Notes: a model not told the origin generated them from the letters alone. A stretch of DNA of 53,515 nt from DASYXT01 sp035934555 (GCA_035934555.1 DASYXT010000066.1:1-53515), one strand, 5' to 3'. Counted from the first letter of the stretch, positions 43,239 through 52,024 are shown. A program made the numbers and translations.

Positions 43239-45070
43239 ACTTCCTCGCCCCGATGGCTTTTGCGTTCGCCGCCGCCCTGCCGGTCGTGGTGGTCTTTTAC
43301 CTGCTCAAACGCAAGCGGGTGGTCAAATTGGTTTCCAGCACGTTGCTCTGGCAGAAATTCCTCTCCGAAACGCAAGCCAGCGCCCCGTTCCAGAAATTAC
43401 GCAAGAATTGGCTGCTGATCCTGCAGCTCGTTTTGCTCACTTTGGTCGTGTTGGCTCTGGCCCGGCCCTACTTCGCCGCCCGCGCCAAGCCGGCGCAAAT
43501 CCGCGTTGTCATCCTCGACGCCTCCGCCTCGATGCAGGCGACCGACGAAATACCCTCCCGCTTTGAAAAGGCGCGCGCCGAGGCCCTCAAATGGGTCGAT
43601 AGCCTCGCCGGCAGCGATCAAATGGTGATCCTCCTGGCAGGCGTCAGCACTGAGGTCAAGCAGTCCGCCACCAGCGAGAAGGCGGCATTGCGCCGCGCCC
43701 TGGCCGGCTGTGTGTGCTCAGACGGACCGACCCGCCTGGTCCCGGCGTTGAGCATGGCCGAGTCGCTCGTGCGCGATCAGCGCGGAGCCGAGATTCACCT
43801 CTTCAGCGATGGCGCCGTCCCCAGCCTGAGCCAGTTTGAAAACAAGGCCTTGCCGCTCGTCTATCACAAAGTGGGTCACAGCTCGAATAACGTCGGCATC
43901 ACCGCTTTGGATGTCCGCGCCAATCCCGAAAATGCCAATGAGCGCGCCGTCTATGTCAGCGTCGGCAACTTCTCCTCGAATAGCGTCCGCGCCGATCTCA
44001 ACCTCTTATTCGATCAGCGCCCCGTCGAGACCCGCTCCGTCAGCATGGCACCGGGCGAGACTTCGCCGCAGGTGTTTTTGGCGACGCAATCGCGGGACGG
44101 GGTTTTCACGGTGCGCCTGGACGTGACGGATGATCTCGCCGCCGACAACCAGGCCTCGATCGTGAGCCTCTTGCCCAAACCGGTGAAGGTGTTGCTGGTC
44201 ACTCGTGGCAATCGGCTGTTGGAAAAAGCGCTGCGCGCCACCGCCGGCACCGAGGTCGCCGTCGCTAATTCGCTGACCGATCCGGCGACCGGCTTCGATT
44301 TCGTCGTTTTGGACGGCGTTGTTCCGCTGGTCTGGCCCACCGTCAACACCCTGGCCATTCACGTGGTGAACACGAACTGGATTCCCAATGTTTCAGCCGT
44401 GGACAGCCCGCCGATTGTTGATTGGCGCGCCAGTCATCCACTGCTCCGCTACTCGGGCTTTGATAATGTGCAGGTGGCGCAAAGCCTCGCGACGAAAACT
44501 CCGCCCTGGGCGGTGTCGCTGGCCGATAGCCCGCAGGCCTCCTTAATCATCGCCGGTGAACTCAACCGGCAACGGATAATCTGGATTGGCTTTGATACCC
44601 TCGAAAGCAACTGGCCTCTGCGCATTTCCTTCCCCATCTTCATCGCCAATGCGGTCGAATGGCTCAACCCCGCCAATGCCCGCAGCGGCCAACTGCTGGT
44701 CAGAGCCGGCGAGGCCTTCCGCCTGCCCTTAGCGACCCCGCAAACCAGCGCGCAGATCACCTTGCCGAATGGCACAACGCGAATGTTGCCTCTCGACGCG
44801 ACGGCTAACGAGGTCGTTTTTGGGGAAACCTACAAGCAAGGCGTCTATCACCTTCGCGTCGGCACCAATGATACCGTTTTCTGCGTGGACCTGCTCGATG
44901 CGACCGAGAGCAATATCCGTCCCCGCGACGAACTTCAACTCGGTCCTTACACCCGAGTGACCGCAACCCACCTGCAGCGGACTAATATGGAGCTCTGGCG
45001 CACTATCGCCAGCGTCGGCTTCCTCTTGCTGCTGGCCGAGTGGTGGTACTACCACAGGAGGACCGTTTGA
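43235..45070 (+). CDS. BatA/VWA-type membrane protein
   Basis: A 611-residue protein with N-terminal BatA-like membrane domain (MNFLAPMAFAFAAALPVVVV, then LKRKRVVKLVSSTLLWQKFL) and a second helix near 65-82, followed by a VWA domain with the metal site DASASM near residue 90. The rest is a long periplasmic-type beta-rich region and a last helix near 590-606. The ATG at 43235 is supported by a strong GGAGGTG 6 bases upstream and the ATGA overlap with the DUF58 stop. It ends in a stop overlapped by the start of the binding-protein gene. By family it belongs with the MoxR/DUF58/VWA group; the exact task is not known. Confidence 0.9.
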   Translation: MNFLAPMAFAFAAALPVVVVFYLLKRKRVVKLVSSTLLWQKFLSETQASAPFQKLRKNWLLILQLVLLTLVVLALARPYFAARAKPAQIRVVILDASASMQATDEIPSRFEKARAEALKWVDSLAGSDQMVILLAGVSTEVKQSATSEKAALRRALAGCVCSDGPTRLVPALSMAESLVRDQRGAEIHLFSDGAVPSLSQFENKALPLVYHKVGHSSNNVGITALDVRANPENANERAVYVSVGNFSSNSVRADLNLLFDQRPVETRSVSMAPGETSPQVFLATQSRDGVFTVRLDVTDDLAADNQASIVSLLPKPVKVLLVTRGNRLLEKALRATAGTEVAVANSLTDPATGFDFVVLDGVVPLVWPTVNTLAIHVVNTNWIPNVSAVDSPPIVDWRASHPLLRYSGFDNVQVAQSLATKTPPWAVSLADSPQASLIIAGELNRQRIIWIGFDTLESNWPLRISFPIFIANAVEWLNPANARSGQLLVRAGEAFRLPLATPQTSAQITLPNGTTRMLPLDATANEVVFGETYKQGVYHLRVGTNDTVFCVDLLDATESNIRPRDELQLGPYTRVTATHLQRTNMELWRTIASVGFLLLLAEWWYYHRRTV

Positions 45071-46329
45071 GCTTTGCCCTAATAATTCCGCGCGACCCTT
45101 TGAAATGGCTCGTGAGTTGCATAGGCGCGCCAGCGTCTTGGACTGCGCCAGCCCTCTGGCGCTTTCGCATGCCGCATTCTTCACGACAGCGGCAGAGGGC
45201 TGCCGCAGTCCACGACGCTTCGCGACAAAGCAACGCCAAGCTTGCGTGGCGGACGCTTGGCCGGAGATCGGACGCCAAATGGGGCGGCAGCTTTTGGACC
45301 GCGCCAGCCCTCTGGCGCTTTCGCATGCCGCATTCTTCACGACAGCGGCAGAGGGCTGCCGCAGTCCACGACGCTTCGCGACAAAGCGGCGCCAGGCTCG
45401 CGTGGCGGACGCTTGGCCGGGCATACGCGGTGCTCGCGGGCGCTGCACTAGTCCTCCCCTCACACGCCGCTCAGGACCGCACAGTCGTGGCCTACTGCGC
45501 CCAGGACCAGGTCTATGCCGAACCGATTTTCCGCGATTTCGAAAAGCAAACCGGCATTCACGTCGCCGCGGTTTTCGATAACGAAGCCGTCAAAACCGTC
45601 GGCCTGGCCAATCGCTTGCTGGCCGAGAGCCGCTATCCACGATGCGATGTGTTTTGGAGCAACGAAGAGTTGCGCACCCGTCAACTGGCCGAGCGCAACG
45701 TCCTGCGCCCGACCAATCCCTGGGCTGCGTTTGGATTCCGCAGCCGCCGAATTGTCATCAATACGAACCTGGTCTCGCTGGCCACAGCTCCCCATTCACT
45801 CGAAGACCTGACCAATGCCGTTTGGCGTGGCAAGCTCGCCTTGGCCAACCCGCAATTCGGCACCACCGCAACCCACTTCCACGCGCTGCGCCAACACTGG
45901 GGCGCTGCGGCCTGGGGTCAGTGGTGCCAGGCACTCGCCGCGAACAAGCCCTTCCTGGTGGACGGCAATTCCGTCGTGGTTAAATTTGTCGGCTCGGGGG
46001 AAGCCTGGCTAGGGTTGACGGATTCCGACGACATCGCCGATGGGCAACGCGAGGGCCTGCCAGTCGCCGAGTTGCCGCTTAACCCGGAGTCGCTGCTGAT
46101 CCCCAACACCGTGGCCGTCATGCGCGGGGCTCCCCATCCGCAAGCCGCGCAACGACTGTTCGAGTACCTTCAGCAGCGCTCGGTCTGCGAGGCGCTCATC
46201 CGCGGCCATGCCCTCGAAGGGTTTTCCGTGGACGAGGTTAAGACCCCGACGCTCAAAGTGAACTGGCCCGATTTGTTGCGCGACCTTGAATCAACCACTG
46301 CCACGCTCAACGAGATTTTCCTCCGCTGA
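45067..46329 (+). CDS. Fe(III)-type ABC substrate-binding protein with repeat-invaded signal region
   Basis: A 420-residue binding protein. Its mature part matches Fe(III)/SBP_bac_6-8-type binding proteins: TVVAYCAQDQVYAEPIFRDF, then VFDNEAVKTVGLANRLLAE and CDVFWSNEELRTRQLAERNV. The best start is the TTG at 45067, overlapping the BatA-like stop as TTGA, giving MSFALIIPRDPLKWLVSC; the frame is also open from an ATG at 45040 inside the previous gene. About 95 residues (about 25-118) between this N-terminus and the hydrophobic segment AYAVLAGAALVLPSHAAQD are coded by two copies of a palindromic repeat inserted in frame (entries below), so the normal signal peptide is interrupted. Whether export survives is unclear. 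An internal start after the repeats is the main alternative. Confidence 0.8.
   Translation: MSFALIIPRDPLKWLVSCIGAPASWTAPALWRFRMPHSSRQRQRAAAVHDASRQSNAKLAWRTLGRRSDAKWGGSFWTAPALWRFRMPHSSRQRQRAAAVHDASRQSGARLAWRTLGRAYAVLAGAALVLPSHAAQDRTVVAYCAQDQVYAEPIFRDFEKQTGIHVAAVFDNEAVKTVGLANRLLAESRYPRCDVFWSNEELRTRQLAERNVLRPTNPWAAFGFRSRRIVINTNLVSLATAPHSLEDLTNAVWRGKLALANPQFGTTATHFHALRQHWGAAAWGQWCQALAANKPFLVDGNSVVVKFVGSGEAWLGLTDSDDIADGQREGLPVAELPLNPESLLIPNTVAVMRGAPHPQAAQRLFEYLQQRSVCEALIRGHALEGFSVDEVKTPTLKVNWPDLLRDLESTTATLNEIFLR
45138..45264. repeat. Palindromic repeat B, copy 1 (127 bp)
   Basis: Contains TGGACTGCGCCAGCCCTCTG facing its imperfect inverse CAGAGGGCTGCCGCAGTCCA about 25 bases later, then a tail ending GGACGCTTGGCCGG. 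It lies inside the binding-protein gene, in frame. A second copy begins 156 bases further on. Confidence 0.85.
45294..45420. repeat. Palindromic repeat B, copy 2 (127 bp)
   Basis: Nearly identical to the copy at 45138. The period is 156 bases (52 codons), so the frame is the same in both copies and both encode a peptide like TAPALWRFRMPHSSRQRQRA. Confidence 0.85.
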
Positions 46330-46333
46330 CACC

Positions 46334-49033
46334 GTGAACTGGTTGCTACTAAAAAACAGTCTGCTGGTGAGCGGCATGGCGACCCTGTTGGCCTGCGGCC
46401 TTGGCCTGGCGGCGGCGTTGTGGCTGGCGGGCCTGCCACGGGCTTGGCGCAATCTCTTCCTCGGGCTCGCGATATTAGCGCTGGCCTTGCCGCCGTTCCT
46501 GGTGACCAATTCGTGGCTTCATTTTCTCGGCCACGCCGGGGTTTGGCGGCGCTGGTTGCCGTTTGATATCTTCTCACTGGGCGGCGCCGTGTGGATTTTG
46601 GCCCTGTTGCTTTGGCCGATTCCGTTGCTGGTCGTGTTGAGCGCGTGGCAACGCCTCGAGCCCGGGCAATTCGAGAGCGATTCTGCCGTGCGTGGCTGGG
46701 CCTTGCTGCGCGTTTTGTTGTTGCCCTCTGCCGCTACAGCCCTCGGGCAGGGCGCGGTGCTGGTGTTCGTTCTCGCGCTCAATAATTTCGCCGTGCCTGC
46801 CATTCTCCAGCTCAAGGTTTTTCCCGCCGAGGTCTGGGTCCGGTTCAATACCACCTTCGACACCGCAGGCGCGTTCGCCTTGAGCTGGCCGATGGTGGTC
46901 GCCCCGATGCTGGTGTTGCTGTGGCTGGCACGACGCGGAATTCCCTGGCCGCATGTCGAGGCGACGGTCCAGCCGCGCTTGTTCCGGCAGCAACTCGGGC
47001 CGCGCTGGGGCTGGACTTGCGGCGGCGCGACCGTGCTGCTGTGTTTCTTAGCGGCCGTGTTGCCAGTGCTGCAATTGGTGCTGGTGAAGCGCACATGGAC
47101 AGAGTTGGGTGGCGCGCTCGAAGCCAGCCAGAGCGCGATTTGGAATTCCTGCTGGCTGGCAGCCGTCGCCGCAACCATCGTGCTCGCGCTGGCCCTGCTC
47201 CCCACCTTCCGCCACGGAGCGCGGACTTTAGTCCGCAGCAATGTCCGGATGGCGGCTTCATCCCGATTCGCAGGCGCGCTCAGCGATTGGACTTTGCTGC
47301 GGACTAAAGTCCGCGCTCCGCTAACCATATACGACCTGTTCGGCGCCGCGCTTTGGTTTCCCTTTCTTATTCCCGGCGTGCTGTTGGGCATCGCTCTGAT
47401 CGCGGTGTTCAATCGCCCCTCGACGGCGCTGCTCTATCAGAGTCTCGGGATCGTGGTGCTGGCGTTTGTGATTCGGTACCTGGCACTCGGGTGGCACACG
47501 GTCGCCCACGCCTCACGCACCATTGACCCGGCCCTGCTGGATGTTGCCCGCATAGAAGGCGCCTCCCGCTGGCAGACGCTACGGCACGTCTATTGGCCGC
47601 AACTCGGGCCGCAAGCCGGCGCCGCGTGGTATATCGTCTTCCTGCTCTGCCTCTGGGATGTCGAATCCATGTTGCTGGTTGTCCCTCCCGGAGGCGAGAC
47701 TCTGGCGTTGCGCATTTTCAACCTGCTCCACTACGGCCACAACGCGCAGGTCAACGCTCTCTGCCTGACGCTGCTCGCCTTGGCGCTGCTGCCTTTGGCC
47801 TGTTGGATTGGAATCCGAATCGGCCGGAACGCGGCATCGAACGTGGCGCGGCGCTTGCCTGGCAAACAACGGCTCGTGCTGGGCTCGCCGATGCTGCTGG
47901 CCGCGCTGGTCGCGCTCTCTCTCAGCGGTTGTGGCCGTTCTAATCAAGGCCTGCACAGCCGGATTTTCGATCACATTAAAATCTTCGGCACTCGCGGCGT
48001 CGGCGTCGGCCAATTAAACAAACCCCGCTCGGTCGCTGTGGACCTCCACGATAACCTGTATGTGGTCGATATGACCGGCCGCGTGCAGAAGTTCGCGCCC
48101 GATGGCCGGGTGCTGCTCTCCTGGCAGATGCCACAAACTGACCTCGGCAAGCCCAAAGGCATGGGCCGCGACCGCCAGGGCAACATCATCGTCGTCGAAC
48201 CCCACTACCAGCGCCTCAATCATTTCTCTCCCGAAGGCAAATTGCTGTTTCAATGGGGCCAAAAAGGAACCAACGAGGGGAAATTCATCATGCCGCGCGC
48301 AGTGGCCGTGAATTCGCACAACATCATCTTCGTCAGCGAATACGGGGTGGTCGAGCGCGTGCAGCGCTTCAAGCTGCTCCGCATCGGCTTGCCCGGCGCC
48401 CCCACCTCCGGCCCTCCCGTTGAATTCATCGATTCCTTTGGCCGGCCCGGCACCGGCCCGGGCGAGTTCAACCGCGCCGAAGGCCTCTGCGTCGATGCAC
48501 AGGATCGCCTCTATGTGGCCGATTCCTGCAATCATCGCATCCAGATTTTTTCGAGCGACGGCAAGTTCCTGCGCACTTATGGGCACGCGGGCAAGGGTCT
48601 CGGCGAATTCAGCTATCCTTACGACATTTGCGTGGACTCTGCCGGACGCCAATATGTCGCGGAGTTCGGCAACAGCCGCCTCCAGGTCTTTGATGCGCAG
48701 GACCACCCCTTGGAGATTATCGGCCGTCCGGGACTTGCCCCCGGCCAGTTTGGCAACCCGTGGAGCCTGGCGCTGGATTCCGCCGGCGATTTGTTCGTTG
48801 CCGATTCCCAAAATCATCGCGTGCAGGAGTTGCTAAGGCCGAACGCCGCCGCGCGAACGCAACCGGAAGACCGAAATACGCTTGCTGGCACAATGGCTCG
48901 GTGGAGCGCGGACATTCCTGTCCGCAGCAACGTGCTAGGTACAGAATCCCCGCTAAATCCGAGCCGCGTTGGCCTTTGGAACTTGCTGCGGACAGGAATG
49001 TCCGCGCGCCGCCCTTTCTTGCTCGCCCCATGA
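46334..49033 (+). CDS. ABC permease (Fe(III)-type) fused to NHL-repeat domain, with two in-frame REP insertions
   Basis: An 899-residue fusion. The GTG at 46334 follows the binding-protein stop by 4 bases; an upstream TTG at 46286 would overlap that gene. Residues 1 to about 515 form a two-domain permease with about 12 helices; EGASRWQTLRHVYWPQLGP is the coupling EAA-type motif of the second half and SDSAVRGWALLRVLLLPSA of the first. Residues about 294-329 (RHGARTLVRSNV to LRTKVRAPL) are coded by a 106-bp palindromic unit. Met520 starts MLLAALVALSLSGC, a lipobox with Cys533. NHL repeats follow at about 545-845 (NKPRSVAVDLHDNLYVVDMT, then GLCVDAQDRLYVADSCNHRI). The last 40 residues come from another palindromic unit. 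The NHL part was probably once a separate lipoprotein. Confidence 0.85.
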   Translation: MNWLLLKNSLLVSGMATLLACGLGLAAALWLAGLPRAWRNLFLGLAILALALPPFLVTNSWLHFLGHAGVWRRWLPFDIFSLGGAVWILALLLWPIPLLVVLSAWQRLEPGQFESDSAVRGWALLRVLLLPSAATALGQGAVLVFVLALNNFAVPAILQLKVFPAEVWVRFNTTFDTAGAFALSWPMVVAPMLVLLWLARRGIPWPHVEATVQPRLFRQQLGPRWGWTCGGATVLLCFLAAVLPVLQLVLVKRTWTELGGALEASQSAIWNSCWLAAVAATIVLALALLPTFRHGARTLVRSNVRMAASSRFAGALSDWTLLRTKVRAPLTIYDLFGAALWFPFLIPGVLLGIALIAVFNRPSTALLYQSLGIVVLAFVIRYLALGWHTVAHASRTIDPALLDVARIEGASRWQTLRHVYWPQLGPQAGAAWYIVFLLCLWDVESMLLVVPPGGETLALRIFNLLHYGHNAQVNALCLTLLALALLPLACWIGIRIGRNAASNVARRLPGKQRLVLGSPMLLAALVALSLSGCGRSNQGLHSRIFDHIKIFGTRGVGVGQLNKPRSVAVDLHDNLYVVDMTGRVQKFAPDGRVLLSWQMPQTDLGKPKGMGRDRQGNIIVVEPHYQRLNHFSPEGKLLFQWGQKGTNEGKFIMPRAVAVNSHNIIFVSEYGVVERVQRFKLLRIGLPGAPTSGPPVEFIDSFGRPGTGPGEFNRAEGLCVDAQDRLYVADSCNHRIQIFSSDGKFLRTYGHAGKGLGEFSYPYDICVDSAGRQYVAEFGNSRLQVFDAQDHPLEIIGRPGLAPGQFGNPWSLALDSAGDLFVADSQNHRVQELLRPNAAARTQPEDRNTLAGTMARWSADIPVRSNVLGTESPLNPSRVGLWNLLRTGMSARRPFLLAP
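47215..47320. repeat. REP-like palindromic unit A inside the permease gene, 106 bp
   Basis: Perfect inverted arms of 27 bases (begins CGGAGCGCGGACTTTAGTCC) flank a spacer related to that at 42158. It is translated in frame in a loop between permease helices and is read through without a stop. Confidence 0.9.
48903..49010. repeat. REP-like palindromic unit B-type arms, 108 bp, at the 3' end of the fusion gene
   Basis: Inverted arms of 28 bases with one mismatch (left arm begins GGAGCGCGGACATTCCTGTC). The centre is ACATTCCTGT instead of ACTTTAGT. It encodes the C-terminal tail of the permease/NHL protein and forms the region just upstream of the next start at 49030. Confidence 0.9.
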
Positions 49034-51912
49034 ACATCCAGTTCACGCACCCCATCTACCTGCTCCTGCTGGTGCCGGGGCTGGCCTGGGTGTTGTGGTT
49101 TGCCTGGAAGAGCGATGTTCAACTCAGCCCCTGGCGCCGCTGGCTCGCTGTGACGATTCGCGTCGTCGTCTTGCTGGCTTTGGTTCTGGCGATCGCCGGC
49201 TTGCAATGGCTGCTGCCCGTCGAGGGCATGAACGTGTTCTTCCTGCTGGACCGTTCACAGAGCGTTCCTTCCCCGCAGCAGGAGGCTGCCCGCGACTTCA
49301 TCAACCGCGCTGCCAAACAAATGAAGAGCGTGGACAAGGCGGGCGTGATCGTCTTCGGCACTGAAGCCAGCATCGAAACGTCTCCCAACTCGGCCGTCAA
49401 CGTTCAAAAAATTCAAGCTGTAGTCGGCACCGAACGCACGGACCTGGCCGCCGCGATCCGGCTCGGTACGGCTGCTTTCCCCGAGACCGGCCAGAAACGG
49501 CTCGTGCTGCTGACCGACGGCAACGAGAACGTCGGCGACGCCATGAGCGCCGTCCTGGCGTCCCAGCGCTTGGGCGTCTCCGTGGACGTCCTGCCGATTG
49601 GGGTTGCCCGCGCCAATGATGTCTCGGTCCAGAAAGTCCAGGTCCCGCCGCGGCTCAAGAAAGGTCAGCCGTTTGAGGTCAAAATCTTCGTGCAGGCCGA
49701 TGCCGCTGAGGTCGCCACCGTGCGGCTCTATCGCAACGACCAGTTTCTCGGCGAACAAAAGGTGGACTTGTCCGCCGGCAAAAACCTGTTCAGCTTTCCG
49801 CAATCGCTCTCCGAGCCCGGCTTTTACAGCTACGACGTGCGGGTGGATGCCCCCGGCGACCCGCTCCCGCAGAACAACCGCGCCACCGGCTTCACCACCG
49901 TGCGCGGCGAACCCACCATCCTGGTCGTCTCGGCCGACAAGGCCGAGGACCAGCAATTGGCGGCGTCCCTCAAGACCTCACGCCTCGAAGTTAAGTTGGT
50001 CGGTTTGGACGGATTCCCCGCGACGCTCGCGGAGATGCAAAGCTACGACGCGATTTTCATCAGCAATATCTCCGCCGGGGACCTCGGGCTGGACCGCCAG
50101 CGCTTGCTCGAAAGCGCCGTGCGTGATTTCGGCATCGGCCTCGTTTGCGTTGGGGGCGACCAGACCTACGCCGCCGGCGGTTATCGCAACACGCCTCTCG
50201 AAGAAACGCTGCCCGTGAGCATGGAACTCGACAGTAAGAAAGTGCTGCCCAGCGGCGCCGTGGTTTTGATCATGCACGGCATGGAATTCAACGACGGCAA
50301 CGAGGTCGCCCGCGAGTGCGCCCAAGGTGTCCTGGAAGCCCTCGGCCCCCAAGACGAAATGGGCGTGTTGCTCTGGGACGGCACGGAGCACTGGGTGTTC
50401 CCGTTGCAAAAGGTGGGGCGCAAAACCGATTTGGCGCGCCAAATCGCCGGCATGAACCAGGGTGACCTCGGCAGCTTCCAGAACATCATCAGCATGGCCC
50501 ATGACTCGCTCAAAAAATCCACCGCCAACCTCAAACACATCATTGTCTTCAGCGATGGCGACCCAGGCCCGCCCAGCCAGGCCACCATGCAGGCCATCGC
50601 CAGCGACCACATCACCGTCAGCACCGTCCTGATTTCCGGACATGCCGGCACCGAGACCATGGTCTGGATGGCCGAGCAGGGCAAAGGCCGCTTCTATAAC
50701 GTCCAATCGCCAAATGACCTGCCCCAGATTTTCATCAAAGAGACCGCCGTCATTCTGAAATCCGCCATTTACGAGGACCCTTTCAAACCCGTCGTCCGGT
50801 CTTTGAGCGAGTTGGTGCGCGGCATCGGCCCGGGCGAATATCCGCCGCTGCTGGGTTATGTGGCGACCACACCCAAAGCGCGCGCCGAGACGCCCCTCTG
50901 GACCGACAAAGGCGACCCCCTCCTGGCCCACTGGCAATATGGCTTGGGCCGCGCCGTCGCCTTCACCTCGGACGCCAAAGCCAAGTGGGCCAAGCTTTGG
51001 TTGAACTGGGACAAATACCGCCAATTCTGGTCCCAAATCGGCCAATGGAGTTTGCGCCGGCTCGACAGTGGCGACTTCAACACCGAGGTCTCGGTCGAAC
51101 AGGGCGAAGGTCAGCTCAACGTCGAGGCGCTCGATGCTCAAGGCAATTACCGCAACTTTCTTAACCTCCAGGCCGCCGTCGTCAGCCCCAAAGGCGAGCG
51201 GCTCAACGTCCGCCTCGAACAAACCGGCCCCGGCCATTATGAAGCCCACTTCCCCACGCGCGAAGTCGGCGCCTACCTGTTGAACCTGATGGATATTAAG
51301 GACGGCCAATTGCGCGCGTCGCAGGTCATCGGCGCCAGCGTCAATTACTCCCCCGAATTCAACGCCACCGAACCCAATTACAACCTCCTCCGCCGCATCG
51401 CCGAGAGCGGCAAAGGCAAAATCCTCGACCCCAACCCCCTCCTCGTCAATCCCTTCCTCCATGATCGGCAGAAAACCTTCCAGCCGCGCGACCTTTGGGA
51501 ATGGTTGTTGCGCCTGGCCATCATCCTTTTCACCATCGATGTCGGCGTCCGCCGTATCCAACTCGATCGCGATGAACTGCTCCGCGCCGCCCTCGCCCTC
51601 CGGCGCCGCTTCTTCTTCTGGGAAGGCGTGCCGCGTCCGGCCGAAGCCGAAGAATCCTTGACGTCGTTATTAGCGCGACGCGACCGCGTTCGCTCGACCC
51701 ATACCGCTCCCGCAAGCGAGCCCAACCCCGAGCTGTTCAAGCCGTCCGGGCCAGTCACTCAGGATTTACCCGGCGCCCAGCCCGCCCAGCCACCCACCGG
51801 ACCCTCGGCTGCCCCGCCCGCACAAACCCCGGCCGCCAAACCCGAGCCCGACGGCGGCACCACCAGCCGCTTGCTCGAAGCCAAACGCCGCGCCCAAAAC
51901 CGCCGACGCTGA
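49030..51912 (+). CDS. Large membrane protein with VWA and amidotransferase-like domains
   Basis: A 960-residue protein. The start is the ATG at 49030, overlapping the previous stop as ATGA; the open frame extends back to 48760 but that part only translates the palindromic repeat. Two N-terminal helices (HPIYLLLLVPGLAWVLWFA and WLAVTIRVVVLLALVLAIAG) precede a VWA domain with metal site DRSQS near residue 75, TDLAAAIRLG and LTDGNENVG. A region near 340-400 (VCVGGDQTYAAGGYRNTPLE) resembles a class-I amidotransferase fold without the catalytic Cys. A second, degenerate VWA follows (VVLIMHGMEFNDGNE, IIVFSDGDPG). A last helix lies near 820 (LRLAIILFTIDVG) before a Pro/Ala-rich cytosolic tail. It closes the cluster. 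Confidence 0.9.
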   Translation: MNIQFTHPIYLLLLVPGLAWVLWFAWKSDVQLSPWRRWLAVTIRVVVLLALVLAIAGLQWLLPVEGMNVFFLLDRSQSVPSPQQEAARDFINRAAKQMKSVDKAGVIVFGTEASIETSPNSAVNVQKIQAVVGTERTDLAAAIRLGTAAFPETGQKRLVLLTDGNENVGDAMSAVLASQRLGVSVDVLPIGVARANDVSVQKVQVPPRLKKGQPFEVKIFVQADAAEVATVRLYRNDQFLGEQKVDLSAGKNLFSFPQSLSEPGFYSYDVRVDAPGDPLPQNNRATGFTTVRGEPTILVVSADKAEDQQLAASLKTSRLEVKLVGLDGFPATLAEMQSYDAIFISNISAGDLGLDRQRLLESAVRDFGIGLVCVGGDQTYAAGGYRNTPLEETLPVSMELDSKKVLPSGAVVLIMHGMEFNDGNEVARECAQGVLEALGPQDEMGVLLWDGTEHWVFPLQKVGRKTDLARQIAGMNQGDLGSFQNIISMAHDSLKKSTANLKHIIVFSDGDPGPPSQATMQAIASDHITVSTVLISGHAGTETMVWMAEQGKGRFYNVQSPNDLPQIFIKETAVILKSAIYEDPFKPVVRSLSELVRGIGPGEYPPLLGYVATTPKARAETPLWTDKGDPLLAHWQYGLGRAVAFTSDAKAKWAKLWLNWDKYRQFWSQIGQWSLRRLDSGDFNTEVSVEQGEGQLNVEALDAQGNYRNFLNLQAAVVSPKGERLNVRLEQTGPGHYEAHFPTREVGAYLLNLMDIKDGQLRASQVIGASVNYSPEFNATEPNYNLLRRIAESGKGKILDPNPLLVNPFLHDRQKTFQPRDLWEWLLRLAIILFTIDVGVRRIQLDRDELLRAALALRRRFFFWEGVPRPAEAEESLTSLLARRDRVRSTHTAPASEPNPELFKPSGPVTQDLPGAQPAQPPTGPSAAPPAQTPAAKPEPDGGTTSRLLEAKRRAQNRRR

Positions 51913-52024
51913 CCCCGCGCCCACACTGTTTCCGTTCAGCCCCCCGTTTATAGTTCCCCCGGCCCTCTCTCTCTTTGTTTTTCGGCGGCTACCTTCAATA
52001 TTCAATAAAATGCAAAACTCTGTG

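Noticed and set aside
45138..45420. Repeat B copies as a CRISPR-like array
   Set aside because: Only two 127-bp copies with a 29-base gap, palindromic and inside a gene; no spacers of regular length and no cas genes.
45105..45581. Alternative plus-strand frame through the repeat B copies
   Set aside because: Its sequence is an Arg/Ser-rich translation of the repeats and the binding-protein gene out of frame.
48760..49029. Upstream extension of the last VWA protein by 90 codons
   Set aside because: The extension only translates the NHL gene's 3' end and a palindromic repeat in another frame; the ATG at 49030 begins the family's conserved N-terminus.
49978..51561. 527-codon minus-strand frame opposite the double-VWA gene
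   Set aside because: Antisense shadow rich in Gly/Ala/Val/Asp; no motif, and the plus strand has clear VWA motifs.
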